Positions 38,017 to 49,416 of a stretch of DNA of 64,000 nt are shown here, in pieces. The notes beneath the pieces are model-generated. The model was not told the origin of the DNA, ran no database searches, and was given only the letters and a program-made list of their open reading frames with translations. Made by a program: the position numbers and the translations under genes. The stretch is from Hibiscus mutabilis. Lineage: Eukaryota > Streptophyta > Magnoliopsida > Malvales > Malvaceae. The stretch lies in contig CM033732.1 in the NCBI GenBank assembly GCA_019671005.1, forward strand, positions 45,559,392 to 45,623,391. Direction: 5' to 3'. Numbering within the stretch: the first letter of the stretch is position 1; every line of letters starts with the position of its first letter.

Positions 38017-39410
38017 ATAAGACCATAAGTTTAAAAAAAAACTAAATGATTGTTGATTGTTGTGTACTCAATAGATTGGTTTTTGAAAGAAAAAAAAGGT
38101 CTACATTAATCAAAATCTATGAAGTGTATCATTTTATTCTCTATATGTTTTATCACTAGTTCAGAATTAATCTTTTTATCATTGGTCCATAACTTATTTA
38201 GAACCTTTTTTGGGGACCTTGTGTTGTCGTCTAGTGTGATTATATGATAGTATATATTCATACTTTTTTTAAACTTTTTGACCAAACACACACCTTGTGC
38301 ACACACAGGTGCTCAAACCCGAGTCTCTTAGGATGAACATCATCCTCTTTTCTATTAGAGTCACACATTGGAGTTTAATAAATAATTCTATTTTAATTAG
38401 GAACACACAAATTTAATCGATGAATCAATAATGAATCCATTATTTTCATGACACATTTGTTTATTTTTTTTGGGAAATCCCTCGTGAAATCCCATTGACA
38501 GAAGCTTTATATGTTTAAAATATAATAAATAATTTATTAACTTAAAATTATACATCGCTTTCTCCAACCTAACCATGACATACAGTTGCTTAATCACAAG
38601 ATTTAGGTGGAATTAATCGCCTTCATGCACAATATTTATTTATACCATACCCTAGATTTTGCATTTCATGTGTTAAGCTGAACTATTCCATTCTTGAACA
38701 AGTCCTTATATATATATATAAAAGATTTTAACTTACGATTTGACCCATGAAGCGTACCATTTTTTCGTCTTGATATTTGAGATAACATTTTTTGTTTTAT
38801 TTTATCTGTGTGCTCTTTAGATAAGTCGTTAGGTCTTTTAAATAAAAATTATGATTCGAATTATGATATTATAAATGGACCAAATTGGGTGGGAAGTGTT
38901 GATCTCTTAATGAATCTTTGACTTTGCGATATTTGAATCAGAATTAATTGATCTATAAATCAGATCTTAAACCATTTATACCAACGAAAGCGGATTAAAG
39001 AAAAAATTAAGATACTAAAATGGGAAAAATGGTATACTCAGGGGCCAAAACCTTAAAAAAGCCATTTTATTATAAGTGCTAAAATTTTGTTTATTTAACT
39101 CTTTTACCACTAAGAGATTTAAGGGGTGACGTACAATTTACTAAAATGAAGCTCTTAATTTAAAAATTTTAAATGCTTGTTGACTTGTGTATGAGATATG
39201 TTGACTTTTGAGTAAAAAATGGATTTAACTGAAGTTAAAATCCATAAAGTACAACGTCATTTTGCTTTCATCGCATTCTTTATCTCTGGTACATAACTAA
39301 TCATTTGTTTTTCTCTTACAAGTATTTAACTTAACTTATTTTGGACGATACTTTTATCGGAGGCATATGTGGTTGCTTCTATCATGTTTGTCCAAAATCA
39401 CACCTGATTA
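38017..39410. other. Intergenic DNA before the SINE
   Basis: AT-rich DNA without a supported gene. A stretch at about 38815-38970 (AGTCGTTAGGTCTTTTAAAT, ATGATTCGAATTATG) resembles the 39835-39990 segment and may be a worn tRNA-derived SINE. Confidence 0.4.
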
Positions 39411-39581
39411 GAGCAAGCATATCTGGCTGGTTGGTGAAGTTGTTCATCTTTGTTCTCTCATTTTCCTTAGGTCATGAGTTCTAGACCCACATGGAGCACC
39501 TCTTTTTCCCCCCTAGAATCTCCTCCTTCCTTTCCCCTCCCTCTAAGTAGGATTAGGATTAGATTAGGCTTTGTCAAAAAA
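39411..39581 (+). mobile_element. tRNA-derived SINE with A-tail and 17-bp target duplication
   Basis: The element starts GAGCAAGCATATCTGGCTGG, has a B-box-like GAGTTCTAGACCC near 39478, a C/T-rich body, and ends TTTGTC followed by an A run. AAAATCACACCTGATTA stands on both sides (39394-39410 and 39582-39598). A copy of the same family in the opposite orientation is at 56188-56354. Long A-rich target duplications are typical of LINE-mobilised SINEs. Confidence 0.9.
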
Positions 39582-39834
39582 AAAATCACACCTGATTACA
39601 CCTACATTTATGTCAAAAGTTCAATATGAAATCAAATTACAATCACTTAAAGGAGTAATTAATTCAAAAACTAACTCATCAAAATAAATCTAAATCAACA
39701 ATAAATTTAAACTTACCTCCTTACCAAGTCAAGACCTTGTTGACAATATTTTAAAGAAAAAAATGTGTATTTAATATTTGTGTTGGATATTAGAGATATA
39801 TTAACAATACCCATACTTAAAGTTTGAGTAATAT

Positions 39835-39990
39835 AACCGATAACCAATTGGTCTAGTGTAAGTAGATGTTAGATCATTTAAATAAGTTAGAGATTTGAAT
39901 CTTGTCATTATGAACGAAGAAAATTGGTTAAGAATGTCGTCTTCATATTGGACCTCTGTAAAATTCGATATGGATTAATCGGTCAATGAG
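39835..39990 (+). repeat. Degenerate SINE-like segment
   Basis: AATTGGTCTAGTGTAAGTAG resembles a tRNA A-box region, and GAGATTTGAATCTTGTC about 50 bp later resembles a B box. Comparable worn segments occur near 38820, 58005 and 60085. Ends and target duplications are not visible. Confidence 0.35.
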
Positions 39991-40745
39991 TCAGATACAA
40001 CACAAATATTGTACAAAATAGAGTGGTGAATCCAATCCAACATGCACAAGACAAACATTTGATTCCAAATGTCTTGTTAGTCTCATACATAGTAGAATCG
40101 AAGATCCCTCTAATGAATATCCAATTCCATTGTAGGTATTAAGCTTTAAAATAGTTTTTTTAATATAAAAGAAATTACAGCTCGGATTTATGGTAAATAT
40201 TATATTTTAATTTTAAACTTATTAGATGTCAACTGAACTGAAATCAGATAATTTTATTCAAACGGAAATATCAAATATTGCCATTCACCTTGGGAACAAA
40301 GAAACATTGGCATCTTTCAAGCACCTCCGAAATACCCAATGACTCCCATTAACAAACATTTTCACAAATTTCCCAATACATACATACATTAAGTTTTTTT
40401 ATATTTTTTAACAGTTAGATGAGAGTAAATGGATGATCGAGATTAATTTAATGATAATAAACAAGTACATGTTTAAGGCAAAAAAAATAATAATAATAAT
40501 ATCAGTCATTCATTTACCCTCGTTTAACGGTTTAAAAAATGTAAAGCTAAATGAGATTTATGTAGGCGAATACTATATTATATATTATTATATTACACTT
40601 TTGTTCCTTTCACATGTAAAGACACAAGGGGATATTCATGAGTTATACCCATGCTATGTACATATATATTCTTGTCCCAATAAAAGCCTACCCTTATTAC
40701 TTGAGTTTCTTCATCATCTCCTTTGATATATTCGTTGATTCTTTC
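39991..40745 (+). promoter_or_regulatory. Upstream region of the GRAS gene
   Basis: AT-rich DNA with a TATA-rich stretch at 40570-40600 that is a plausible TATA element about 150 bp before the chosen ATG. An in-frame ATG at 40638 exists but would add 36 hydrophobic residues unlike the family. No other gene is seen. Confidence 0.4.
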
Positions 40746-42122
40746 ATGGAAGATAAAGATGATCAGGAGCTTCTGAATCTAAGCCTGGCGATTGTGAGTT
40801 CGGATTCGAACAGAGAAAACAACAGAAAGAGGAAGAGGATTGTTAATTTCTGCAAGCCTCCACATGAAGATTTTTATGAAGGCAAGGTGTTCAAGCTTCT
40901 TCAAGTGAGGGAAGAGATGTTAAAGCTTGAAGAACATGGCAACAAGAGGGAAAATTGTGGGAAAGGTCTTCACTTGATCCATTCTTTGCTCGTCGCTGCT
41001 ACGTATGTAGATAAGAACAACATGAACTCGGCCTTGGAGACCCTCGTCAAGCTGTACCAAAGCGTGTCGTTAACCGGCGACTCAGTGCAACGAGTCGTGG
41101 CCTACTTCGCCGACGGGCTATTCGCGAGGATTCTCACCCCAAAATCGCCTTTCTACAACATGATCATGAAGGAACCGAGTGACGAACAACAGTTCTTGGC
41201 CGTCACTTGTCTTTATAAGGCCTCCCCTTACTACCAATTCGCTCATTTTACCGCAAACCAAGCCATAATCGAAGCTTTCGAACAAAATCAAGAGACGTCA
41301 AGGTCGAGAGCATTGCATGTTATCGACTTCGACATCTCCTACGGCTTTCAATGGCCTTCCCTCATTCAATCTCTCTCCGAAACGGCGTCAACCGGCAAAC
41401 GGATATCCCTTAAGCTTACGGGCTACGGAAGAAGCGTCGAAGCACTACATGAAACCAAGTCTCGACTAGCGAGCTTCGCCAAAGGGTTTCACAACGTCGT
41501 CTTCGAATTCCAAGGGCTCTTGAGAGGATCCAAGCTGATCATCAAGGAAAAGGAAAACGAAATAGTGGCAGTGAATTTAGTTCTTCATTTCGACAACAAC
41601 TTTTTGGAACCGGACATGTCCGAGACATTGAGATCAGTTCATTCACTTAGGCCTTCCATTGTCATCTTAGTGGAACAAGAAGGTAATAACATTAACAATC
41701 CAAGAGTACGAAGCTTTCTACCGAGATTCGTGGAGTCTTTGCATTATTTTGCAGCCATGTTCGATTCGTTAGACGATTGTCTCCCACAGGAGAGTAACGA
41801 GAGGCTAAGCATAGAGAAAAACCATTTCGGGAAATTGATCAAAGCCATGATTAACATCAACGAATTCAACCGAGGAAACAAAGCCGGGACATGGAAGAAG
41901 ACGATGGAGAGCCATGGATTTGAAGGGGTGAAACTAAGCTCAAAGTGTTTGATACAGGCGAAACTTCTGTTGAAAATCAGAAGCCATAATCACTGCCCTT
42001 TCCAACGTGAAGGAGAGATAAATGGTGGGTTTAGGGTTTTTCAAAAAGATGAAGGGAAGGCTCTTTCATTAGGGTGGCAAGATAGGTGCTTGCTAACAGA
42101 CTCTGCATGGCAATGTGTATGA
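40746..42122 (+). CDS. GRAS family transcription factor, intronless
   Basis: A 458-residue protein beginning MEDKDDQELLNLSLAIV. A basic cluster RKRKR (27-31) may be a nuclear signal. The GRAS domain follows in order: LHRI-type segment around 74-130 (LHLIHSLLVAAT, GDSVQRVVAYFADGL); VHIID motif as LHVIDF at 190-195 with GFQWPSLIQSL; a second leucine-rich part; PFYRE-like region (275-330, IVAVNLVLHF); and a SAW region ending DSAW at 452-455. This is a short-N-terminus member. The core resembles a group I associate with NSP2/SCL26-like proteins, but subfamily assignment is from memory. GRAS proteins regulate transcription, usually through partner factors. The start at 40746 is preferred because the upstream in-frame ATG at 40638 adds unrelated hydrophobic residues. 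Confidence 0.93.
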   Translation: MEDKDDQELLNLSLAIVSSDSNRENNRKRKRIVNFCKPPHEDFYEGKVFKLLQVREEMLKLEEHGNKRENCGKGLHLIHSLLVAATYVDKNNMNSALETLVKLYQSVSLTGDSVQRVVAYFADGLFARILTPKSPFYNMIMKEPSDEQQFLAVTCLYKASPYYQFAHFTANQAIIEAFEQNQETSRSRALHVIDFDISYGFQWPSLIQSLSETASTGKRISLKLTGYGRSVEALHETKSRLASFAKGFHNVVFEFQGLLRGSKLIIKEKENEIVAVNLVLHFDNNFLEPDMSETLRSVHSLRPSIVILVEQEGNNINNPRVRSFLPRFVESLHYFAAMFDSLDDCLPQESNERLSIEKNHFGKLIKAMININEFNRGNKAGTWKKTMESHGFEGVKLSSKCLIQAKLLLKIRSHNHCPFQREGEINGGFRVFQKDEGKALSLGWQDRCLLTDSAWQCV

Positions 42123-43220
42123 TGGATAGAAGAAATTTTTCCGGAGTTACACCGGATTAATCAAGGTCTTGAATTCGAGTCTTTGAAAATGGGGGAGTTT
42201 TAATGCTATTGTAATCCTACACAGCTCGACAAGATTAATCTTTATTTAGATCACTAAACAAATATGTTTTTTTTTTCTAACCCATTGATTATCATTATTG
42301 AAGTAATTGTTTGTAACTTTTTGAAATTATGAATTTTTAATCAATAAAATGGTTTATAAGTTTTGCAATAGGATATAGTAATATTCCCTTTGTATATTTC
42401 AAATCAAATCCAAATTTAAAATTTTTGATGCTTTAAAAAAGGGTTTGAGATATAATTTTAGTTTATATTTGGAGCAAGGAATCAAGAGCAAATTCAATTT
42501 GCCAATGGAGGATGGGAAGCTCAAATACTTAAAAACTTACTTCCATGCTCAAATACTAAAGTGATTGAATACGTAAATATGAAAGATTAAATATGTTATT
42601 ATACAAATTTTCTTAATTGTCAAGTCAACCTTTTGAATTGAGTTAATGGTTCAGTGGTCTTTTTTATAACAAAAAAGCAAAGTTTAATGACTATTTTGTA
42701 ATTTTTAAAAATTAAGTAATCAAAATAAATATTTTAACACAATTTAATGATTGTTTGTGAACTTTAACATTAAAATATTAATCAATTTAAAGTTTTAATT
42801 TTTTTGTTTTAAATATTCAATAGATCCTTATTTTTCTTAAGTTAAAGCCTTCCCGATGTTTAATTCGGTTCAATCCATGCATACAAAGAGTGGGCGATAT
42901 ATTCTCGCAAAGAGTGGGCGATATATTCTCGGCAGAGCCACACGGAGAGTGAGAGTGGCAATTGTCTCCAACTTTAAATTATTTAATTATTTTTTAGATT
43001 ATTGATTGTTTTAAAATTATTGTAATTAAGTCTTTACCTCTCAAATAAAGATTAATTTATTATTTTTAAGACCTTTTGAGTTAAAATTAATGAAATTAAG
43101 TCTTGACCTTTCATTTTTTGGTTTAATCACTTTTTAAGACTCTTTAATTATAAAATTAGTAAAATTAAACTTTAATTTCCTTAATCTTTATGATTTAATT
43201 ATTTTTTAGAATCTTATTTA
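42123..43220. other. Intergenic DNA after the GRAS gene
   Basis: It contains the likely 3' UTR, then a segment (42590-42780) with TTTAATGACTATTTTGTAAT words that resembles one arm of the MITE at 49841-50289. No gene is supported. Confidence 0.45.
42884..42931. repeat. Perfect 24-bp tandem duplication
   Basis: Two identical adjacent 24-bp copies that begin CAAAGAGTGGGCG and end TATTCTCG. This is a small local duplication, possibly left by repair or an excision event. Confidence 0.85.
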
Positions 43221-43229
43221 TTTTAAAAT

Positions 43230-44631
43230 GGCTAAAGGAGTACTTTTGCCCCTAAGTTCGACCCAAAAAATCAATTTTGCCCCTCACCGAAAAACACATC
43301 TAATGGGGCCCTCCAATTATCGAAATCAATCAAATTGACCCTTTGACTGACGTTGACCGTTACAATTCTGATGTGGCAGTTAATGGTGATGATGTGGCGA
43401 TCCATGATGGTGATGTGGCACTACATGTGGGATGATGACATGGCGGAGAGGGGTTGAATTGATTATTTTAACTGAATTCGAGGGCATAATTCATTTTTTA
43501 CTGAATTCAGGGCATAACTGATTTTAATTGAAAGTTTGATAACTTACTAAATCTTTAAGCTAAAAAATAAAAAATATATTAATATTTAAATATTTGTAAA
43601 ATATTAAAAAAATAAAAATACTATAATAAATTAAAAAATTAAGTAAAAATTTTAAAATTAAAATATCAAAACTTATAAATATAAAAAATTAAAATTTAAA
43701 AATATTTATAAACCATCGTAAAAGTCTTCGACTGTTTCTCGTTATGCTAAGTGTACTAATGTTCCTTGAACATATTTTTAATTGAAACATCCTTGTATTA
43801 GAGTAGTAATAAAATCAAAATTCTCTTTCATTTTTCTACTCAAATATTAATGAGCATCAATTTGATGTAGAAAAGCGAAAGAAAATTTGAGTTTTATTGT
43901 TACTCTAATACAAAGTTGATTCCACTGAAAATTTGTTTAACAAATGATAATACTCAGACTAACGAAGTTAAAGACTTTTTCGATAAAAGGGTTCAATTTT
44001 TTTAATACTTTATAAAAAAATTTATTAAGTTTTTATATTTCAATTTTGTCATTTTATAGTATCTAATACATTTTAAATTTTTATATAATTTTTATTTTTA
44101 ACAATTTTTTGAATATTTTATTTATTTTTATTAACTTTATGGTTTTTTATAATAAAAAATTAAAGAATATTTTGATTTTTTGTGAGAGTACTCACTTTGC
44201 TTATTTTTAAAATTATCAGGGACCCAAAGGATATTTACACCAATTTATTAATCAGTTTTTCATATATTCCATTTGTAAAAGTTTAACTCAAAAAAACAAA
44301 TTATTTATCCAGTTTTAATATTTTTAAAATTTTAATAATTTTCTAAATTCTTATTTTTAACTTAAATATTAAATAAGTTATCGAACTTTTAATTAAAATC
44401 AATTATGGACCTGAACTCGACAAAAAAGTCAATTATGCTCTCGAATTCGGTTAAAATAATCAATTTAGCCCCTCCGCCGTGTCATCATCCCACGTGTACT
44501 GCCATGTCAACATCTTGGACCGCCACGTCATCACCTTTAACTGCCACGTCAGTACTATAACAATCAAAGTCGGTAAAAGGACAAAAATAATTTTTTAGAT
44601 CGAACTCAAAGACAAAAATATCCTTTTAACC
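43230..44631. mobile_element. Long foldback Mutator-like element (1.4 kb), 9-bp target duplication
   Basis: The ends GGCTAAAGGAGTACTTTTG and AATATCCTTTTAACC are inverted repeats that run about 330 bp inward (for example TGATGATGTGGCGATCCATG against CCACGTCATCACC). TTTTAAAAT flanks both ends (43221-43229 and 44632-44640). The centre (43560-44360) is a second, AT-rich inverted repeat (TACTCTAATACAAAG mirrors CTTGTATTAGAGTA). No transposase frame is present, so the element is non-autonomous. The arms contain several ACGT-core words (CCACGTCA). Confidence 0.9.
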
Positions 44632-44798
44632 TTTTAAAATTAATCAATTTGGCCTATCGTAGTTTAATCCCTACTCGTCCTTGTCCTCATTGTTGCAATT
44701 TCTTTCGCATTCATCTTGCTTTCAATGAGATTGAAATTTGGCGCATGCTTTCTGCTCCCCGTAAAGCTTCTCGATGACATAAACGTACTTCAAATAAA

Positions 44799-45147
44799 GG
44801 GATAAACTAATATTTAGTCCTCCAATTTGATAATTTTTAATTTAGTTGCTATATTTTTGTTCACATTATTCTCGAAGTTTGACAACTTCTCTCAATTTAG
44901 TCATGAACTTGAATTTTTCATGTGTCATGATGATATTATACCACCTCGCCACTTGAAAATTTTAATATATATATATATATATAATATGACACAACCTCAT
45001 AATATCATGTTATCAAAATGATTAAAAGTTTAAATTTGGTGAGCAAGTCGGGAAAACTACCAAGTTTTGAGAGTAATATAGACCAAAGAGCGTTGAGGGA
45101 CCAAATTAAGAGTTTTCAAATTCAAGGACTACATATTGCTTTATTCA
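44799..45147. mobile_element. Mutator-like MITE (349 bp), 9-bp target duplication
   Basis: The left end GGGATAAACTAATATTTAG mirrors the right end CTACATATTGCTTTATTCA, and similarity continues for roughly 130 bp. TCAAATAAA flanks the element (44790-44798 and 45148-45156). An (AT)n run lies at about 44964-44984. Confidence 0.88.
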
Positions 45148-45156
45148 TCAAATAAA

Positions 45157-46689
45157 GTAGGGTTAATGCCTCTTTTGGCCCCTACATTATACCCAAATTG
45201 CCAAATTGTTACTTGTACTATCCGTTCTATCGGTTTAACTATTGTACTATTATTTTGTCTATTGCATTAACACATCATTGTTTTTTCCGTTAAAATGGTG
45301 TGGTCCAATAAAAGAACTGTCACATGTAGTAAAAGTTAAAAGATCTCATAAAATGTACTTCAGTTATTTCTAGAAAAAATCATTAAAAATGAATTAACTC
45401 TAGAAATATTAAAAAATAGAATTTATGTTTTGAAATCATATTTTTCTAAAATTACATTTATGCATATTTTTAAAAAAATTAAAAATTCATAAATTAATTA
45501 TTCTTTTTAAAATTGAAACTTTTCAAAAAATACTTTATTATAAAATAAGTGTCTGAATTGTAAATTTTTTATGTATCTAAATTTCTTTTAGTCAAAATAA
45601 GTGTTTAGCGTTTCATCTGGTAATCATTTTCATGTAAAGAACAAACAACCATAAAAATAAAGGGAATATCATAAAATAGTTTGTTTTTGAAAAATCAAAC
45701 AAAAGTCCCAAAACACTTCGATTATGAGAATCTATCTATTCTCGGTACATCAATTTCGATTAATGAGTCTTCATTCTCACTTTTTTTCAAAATAGAAAAT
45801 TTTTCAAATCCCAAAAATTTATCTTAAACACTTCGATTGTAAAAATTAATCTATACATAATTAAACTTAAGACTCCAACTCTAAAAAACTAACCCAAAAC
45901 ACTTTAATTTTACTTATAACGACGAGACGAGTAAAAATAAAAACTTGAAGAATTCATCAATGGAAGATATTATTTTTTTATAATAAATCCCACAAATCTA
46001 AAAGATTATGATTTTAAATATTTTTATATTTTAAATTATTTTATTTTGATTTTCCATTTTTTAGAATTTTTACTTTTATTACATATGGAATTGTCATTGG
46101 GTCAGGCATTTTTTGACGGATAATTTGAGTAAGGCATAAAGTCAAAAACCGTTTCATGTTTGATTGAATAGTATTTTGTCTCTATTTTTTTAACTAATTA
46201 AATTCTTAATGTTTTATTTTGGGTTAAAATAGTCTTTATGCGGATGAAAATTATTAGTTAATTAACAATAAATTACTTAAAATAACGTGATAAACTTACA
46301 TGACATTGCACGCTGACATGACAACGTCATACATACAAAGATGTTGACTTGAAAGAATCGTACATCAGTAAAAAAATAATTTCTTGAAGGTCATCTTGCC
46401 ATTGACCGGGAGAGAAAATGGTTGAAGTCATTATACACCTCTTTAGAAGTAAGTTTACATCCATTTCTGGGCTACAGGTCTTAAGCCATTTACTTTTCTT
46501 ACAGTTAAATTTCTTGACGAATCTTAAACTTGCCTATGTCATCAAAGCACATATGCATAAGAAGACATCACTACTGTTTACTTTCTAGGAACTTATTCAG
46601 TACTGTGTTACATGCATTCTGAAAACAATATTGATTTCTATTTATTTCGAGTATTCTTTCTAGCGAATTTGCTTGGTGATGCTTTGCAG
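45157..46689. other. Intergenic DNA left of the TMEM18 fragment
   Basis: The left part (45160-45310) reads like one arm of another MITE (TTTTGGCCCCTACATTATAC) whose mirror I could not locate. The rest is AT-rich. From about 46440 the composition is T-rich and intron-like up to the acceptor at 46688-46689. No exon for the missing first half of TMEM18 is convincing. Confidence 0.45.
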
Positions 46690-47019
46690 TGTTTGGTGTA
46701 TACTTTGCTGAGTCGCTGAATAGATTCCTTGGTGACAACTGGAAGAAGTTTGCAACCCAAAACTATTTTGATCCGAGTGGAGTTTTCTTATCGGTACTCT
46801 GGTCCGGGCCTCTTCTCTCTATTGCAATCATCATCTTGGTCAGTGAAGAACTCATTCTGTGCTTTCCCTTTTGAAAACCATTCCCCCTTTCTCCAAACCT
46901 CAACTTGTGCTACATTTTTGCAGATAAACACTCTGTTTTGCATGTGTTACCTAATAGTTCGTTGGAAAAAGGCCGAACTCAGACACCGTGCAAGGATTTC
47001 TCGTAACAAGCAGGACTGA
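46690..47019 (+). pseudogene. TMEM18-type membrane protein, last two exons only
   Basis: Exon 46690-46838 follows a TTTGCAG acceptor and reads FGVYFAESLNRFLGDNW, NYFDPSGVF and SVLWSGPLL. After an intron (46839-46923, GT-AG) exon 46924-47019 reads INTLFCMCYLIVRWKKAELR and ends RNKQD-stop. This is the C-terminal half of the plant transmembrane protein 18 family, with the last membrane segments and a basic tail. TMEM18 of animals sits in the nuclear envelope; the plant role is not well known to me. The N-terminal half is not found in the window. The reading frame shown is intact, so the gene may be a 5'-truncated copy or a gene whose first exons lie far upstream beyond insertions. Confidence 0.75.
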
Positions 47020-47656
47020 AATTTCCTGGTGCTGCATTGCTGCCCTCTCCTAGTTCAATAGCATGTGCATTATCAACTGCAGAAGGAAAATTGGGACTGA
47101 GAAAGAGGATGAGAAGCTGGAAATGGGTGGGAAAGACACAAAAGAGACGGCAGAAAGCCGATTTGAAGAATCCGGAAATTTGTTAAACTGGTTCATGCAG
47201 CCAAAACATATATATTCAAAGGTGTTTCCGACACCAATTGAGACACGTAAACATTCCATTAGAATTCATTTTAATACATCTTTTCCTTAAATGTCTCAAT
47301 AAACAAACCATTCACTCTCTTTTTGTAGTTAATGGTTCATGTGCGTGTAACATTTATTTTGAAAAATGCATCTGGCAATGGATATGATGACAATGAATAA
47401 GGTTTGTCTGATCCGATCTGTGCTATATTAAGGATCGAAAAATCTGGATCGGAGTTGATTAGGTTAGATTTTCGAGTTCGAAAGGTTTAGATCTTAGTGA
47501 AGAACGAAGATTAGCATTTTATTTAAACAACTAAGTACATGAGGCTACCTTACCAACCATGCAAATATAACACAAACTACATCGCCCTAATTCAAAGAAA
47601 GAAGGAAGAATACAATCAAGTCCAGAAACAATAGCCAAGACCTAATATTATTATTA
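47020..47656. other. Convergent 3' flanks of the TMEM18 fragment and the STOP1-like gene
   Basis: The two genes converge here, so the stretch should hold both 3' UTRs. Bases about 47270-47400 (TTTTCCTTAAATGTCTCAAT, GGCAATGGATATGATG) have a diverged second copy at about 59600-59740. Confidence 0.5.
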
Positions 47657-49009
47657 TTAGTCTTCTCCACTCTTGTCAGTGTAACTACAAGACCCTGAAA
47701 GGAGAAATGCCAACGAACTCTCCGAATCATCGAATGGCGGTCGAGGGAACTCATGAAACCCACCAAAATTACACGTCTCGAAATTTAACGGTGAGAAGCA
47801 ACCAGCAGGATCATCGATGTTCCCTTTACCATCCACACTCGATGAAAAGTTGAACATATCCATGCTTCCAACCTTATTCACGGCTTCATTGCTGTCACCC
47901 AAATCACATGTCCCGGTGGATCCTTTAGTGTCATCCAAGGGAATTGCCGGAGTGTGTCCCTGGAAGAGAGCTATATGACCGAACAGCTTATCTTTCCTTG
48001 AGAACGTCGTGCCGCACGAGCAAAGCCATTTATCCTTACCGCAATGCTTCTCATGAGTTTTGAGATCGGCAATGACCGAGAATTTCTTGGTGTTGCATCT
48101 GCTGCAAGTGTAGCGCTTGTCACAGTGGGTTCTCTTGTAATGGTTCTTGACACACAAGATGGTTTTCAGGGGCTGGAACTTTTTGTGATCCTTGTTCCTC
48201 TTGCAACCGGCGAAAGGGCATGAATATCTCTTGATAAGAGCTGGTTCGGAGCTAGATTCTTTGTTGGGTTTTGCGAGTGCTGCCGGCGTTTTATACTCGT
48301 CTCCATGCCCTCTCATATGCATCCGTAAATTCGCATCCCGCTTGAATCCTTTCCCACATATGGTGCAGAAATGGGTGTGGGGTGCAAGGATCTCTTCCTT
48401 TTCTAACTGCAATATCTCATAGGTCCCGGGAAAAAGATTTTCCCCTAATTCCTCACCATCTTCCTCATCTTTAGACTCATGTTCCTCATTAGTACTAACA
48501 TCAACAGAGTTTTGCAGCTCAGAGACACCGCTTCCACCACCACCACCACCGTTTTGCAGCTGAAACTGTCCTAGAGACGGAGGGGGTGCACTTTGTGCAT
48601 TCTGTGTATGCTTAACATAAGGTAAAAGACCGCCGGCACTCGATATCAACTGAACTATGATTGAAGTGAGATCGGCAGTGACCAGCTGCTGTTGCTGAGC
48701 TACAAGTCCATACTCTTGTGCTTGCCCCGACACTCGGTCCCTTCTTCCAATGATCGAATGCACCAGACCTCGAAGGTGATGGATCTTCTGCTCCAAAAAT
48801 GAGAGATTGTTTAGCATTGCAGTTGGATCCCAGTCCTGGACTTTGCTGGCTTGAATCAACTCATTGAGAGGATCAGGGAATTTGATCTGGGAATTGGGGT
48901 TACACTGCAGAGGTGGTTCAATCCTGCTGCTGTAATCTAAAATGGATGGATCTTCCCATTTCTGATGATGTTGAGCACTGAAATTAGCAAACCTGTCTTT
49001 ATGATCCAT
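47657..49009 (-). CDS. STOP1: STOP1-like C2H2 zinc-finger transcription factor
   Basis: A 450-residue intronless coding frame. Residues ~107-155 are Gln/Gly-rich, ~171-190 are acidic, and four zinc fingers follow: C215, C218, H231, H235; C264, C269, H290, H295; C302, C305, H319, C323 (a C2HC type); and C330, C332, H345, H352. This finger set, with its short-spaced last finger (WLCSCGTTFSRKDKLFGH), is the mark of plant STOP1 (SENSITIVE TO PROTON RHIZOTOXICITY 1). Arabidopsis STOP1 (At1g34370, from memory) is a nuclear factor that activates ALMT1 and other genes for acid and aluminium tolerance and is controlled mainly through protein stability. The gene converges on the TMEM18 fragment. STOP2-type paralogues are shorter; the length and position favour STOP1. 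Confidence 0.93.
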   Translation of the reverse strand: MDHKDRFANFSAQHHQKWEDPSILDYSSRIEPPLQCNPNSQIKFPDPLNELIQASKVQDWDPTAMLNNLSFLEQKIHHLRGLVHSIIGRRDRVSGQAQEYGLVAQQQQLVTADLTSIIVQLISSAGGLLPYVKHTQNAQSAPPPSLGQFQLQNGGGGGGSGVSELQNSVDVSTNEEHESKDEEDGEELGENLFPGTYEILQLEKEEILAPHTHFCTICGKGFKRDANLRMHMRGHGDEYKTPAALAKPNKESSSEPALIKRYSCPFAGCKRNKDHKKFQPLKTILCVKNHYKRTHCDKRYTCSRCNTKKFSVIADLKTHEKHCGKDKWLCSCGTTFSRKDKLFGHIALFQGHTPAIPLDDTKGSTGTCDLGDSNEAVNKVGSMDMFNFSSSVDGKGNIDDPAGCFSPLNFETCNFGGFHEFPRPPFDDSESSLAFLLSGSCSYTDKSGED

Positions 49010-49034
49010 TTTCTGGCCTTGATATTACTCAAAA

Positions 49035-49416
49035 CTGGGGAAAAAAACATCAAGGGGTTAGAATATCACAAAATATTCTGCAAATTTCCAACAAATTTCA
49101 ATAACAATCAACTATCGGAAAGATGCTATTTCTTTAGCATAATCATGAATCAAGCTTCACAGACCAAATCTAGCAAACCCTTTTCTTTTCCACCATTAAA
49201 AATGATAAAAAAAAGGTTCTTTTTTTTCTGTAGAATTGCAGAAGAACATAAACTTGTCTTGTCAATTGAAAGTAAAATAACCTCAACAAGTTCCAGAAAA
49301 CATCTCATCATTCTACTAAATACCCAGAAAGAAAAATCCAATCTTTAGACCTAACAAAGCTTAAAAATCAAAACTTTAAGAACAAAAGGGTGATAAATCA
49401 ATTAGGAAGAACATAC
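49035..49416 (-). other. Probable 5'-UTR intron of the STOP1-like gene
   Basis: On the minus strand a donor GTATGT begins at 49416 (preceded by ATATG) and an acceptor TTTTTTTCCCCAG ends at 49035, 25 bases before the ATG at 49009. The 382-bp interval is T-rich in that strand. Intron-containing leaders often raise expression in plants. It is predicted from splice signals only. Confidence 0.6.

Noticed and set aside
46381..46450. Possible exon (AIDRERKWLKSLYTSLE) for the missing half of TMEM18
   Set aside because: It has a donor-like GTAAGT, but the phase does not fit the exon at 46690 and the likeness to TMEM18 is weak.
47971..48153. Minus-strand open frame overlapping the zinc fingers
   Set aside because: It is an out-of-frame shadow of the STOP1-like coding region.
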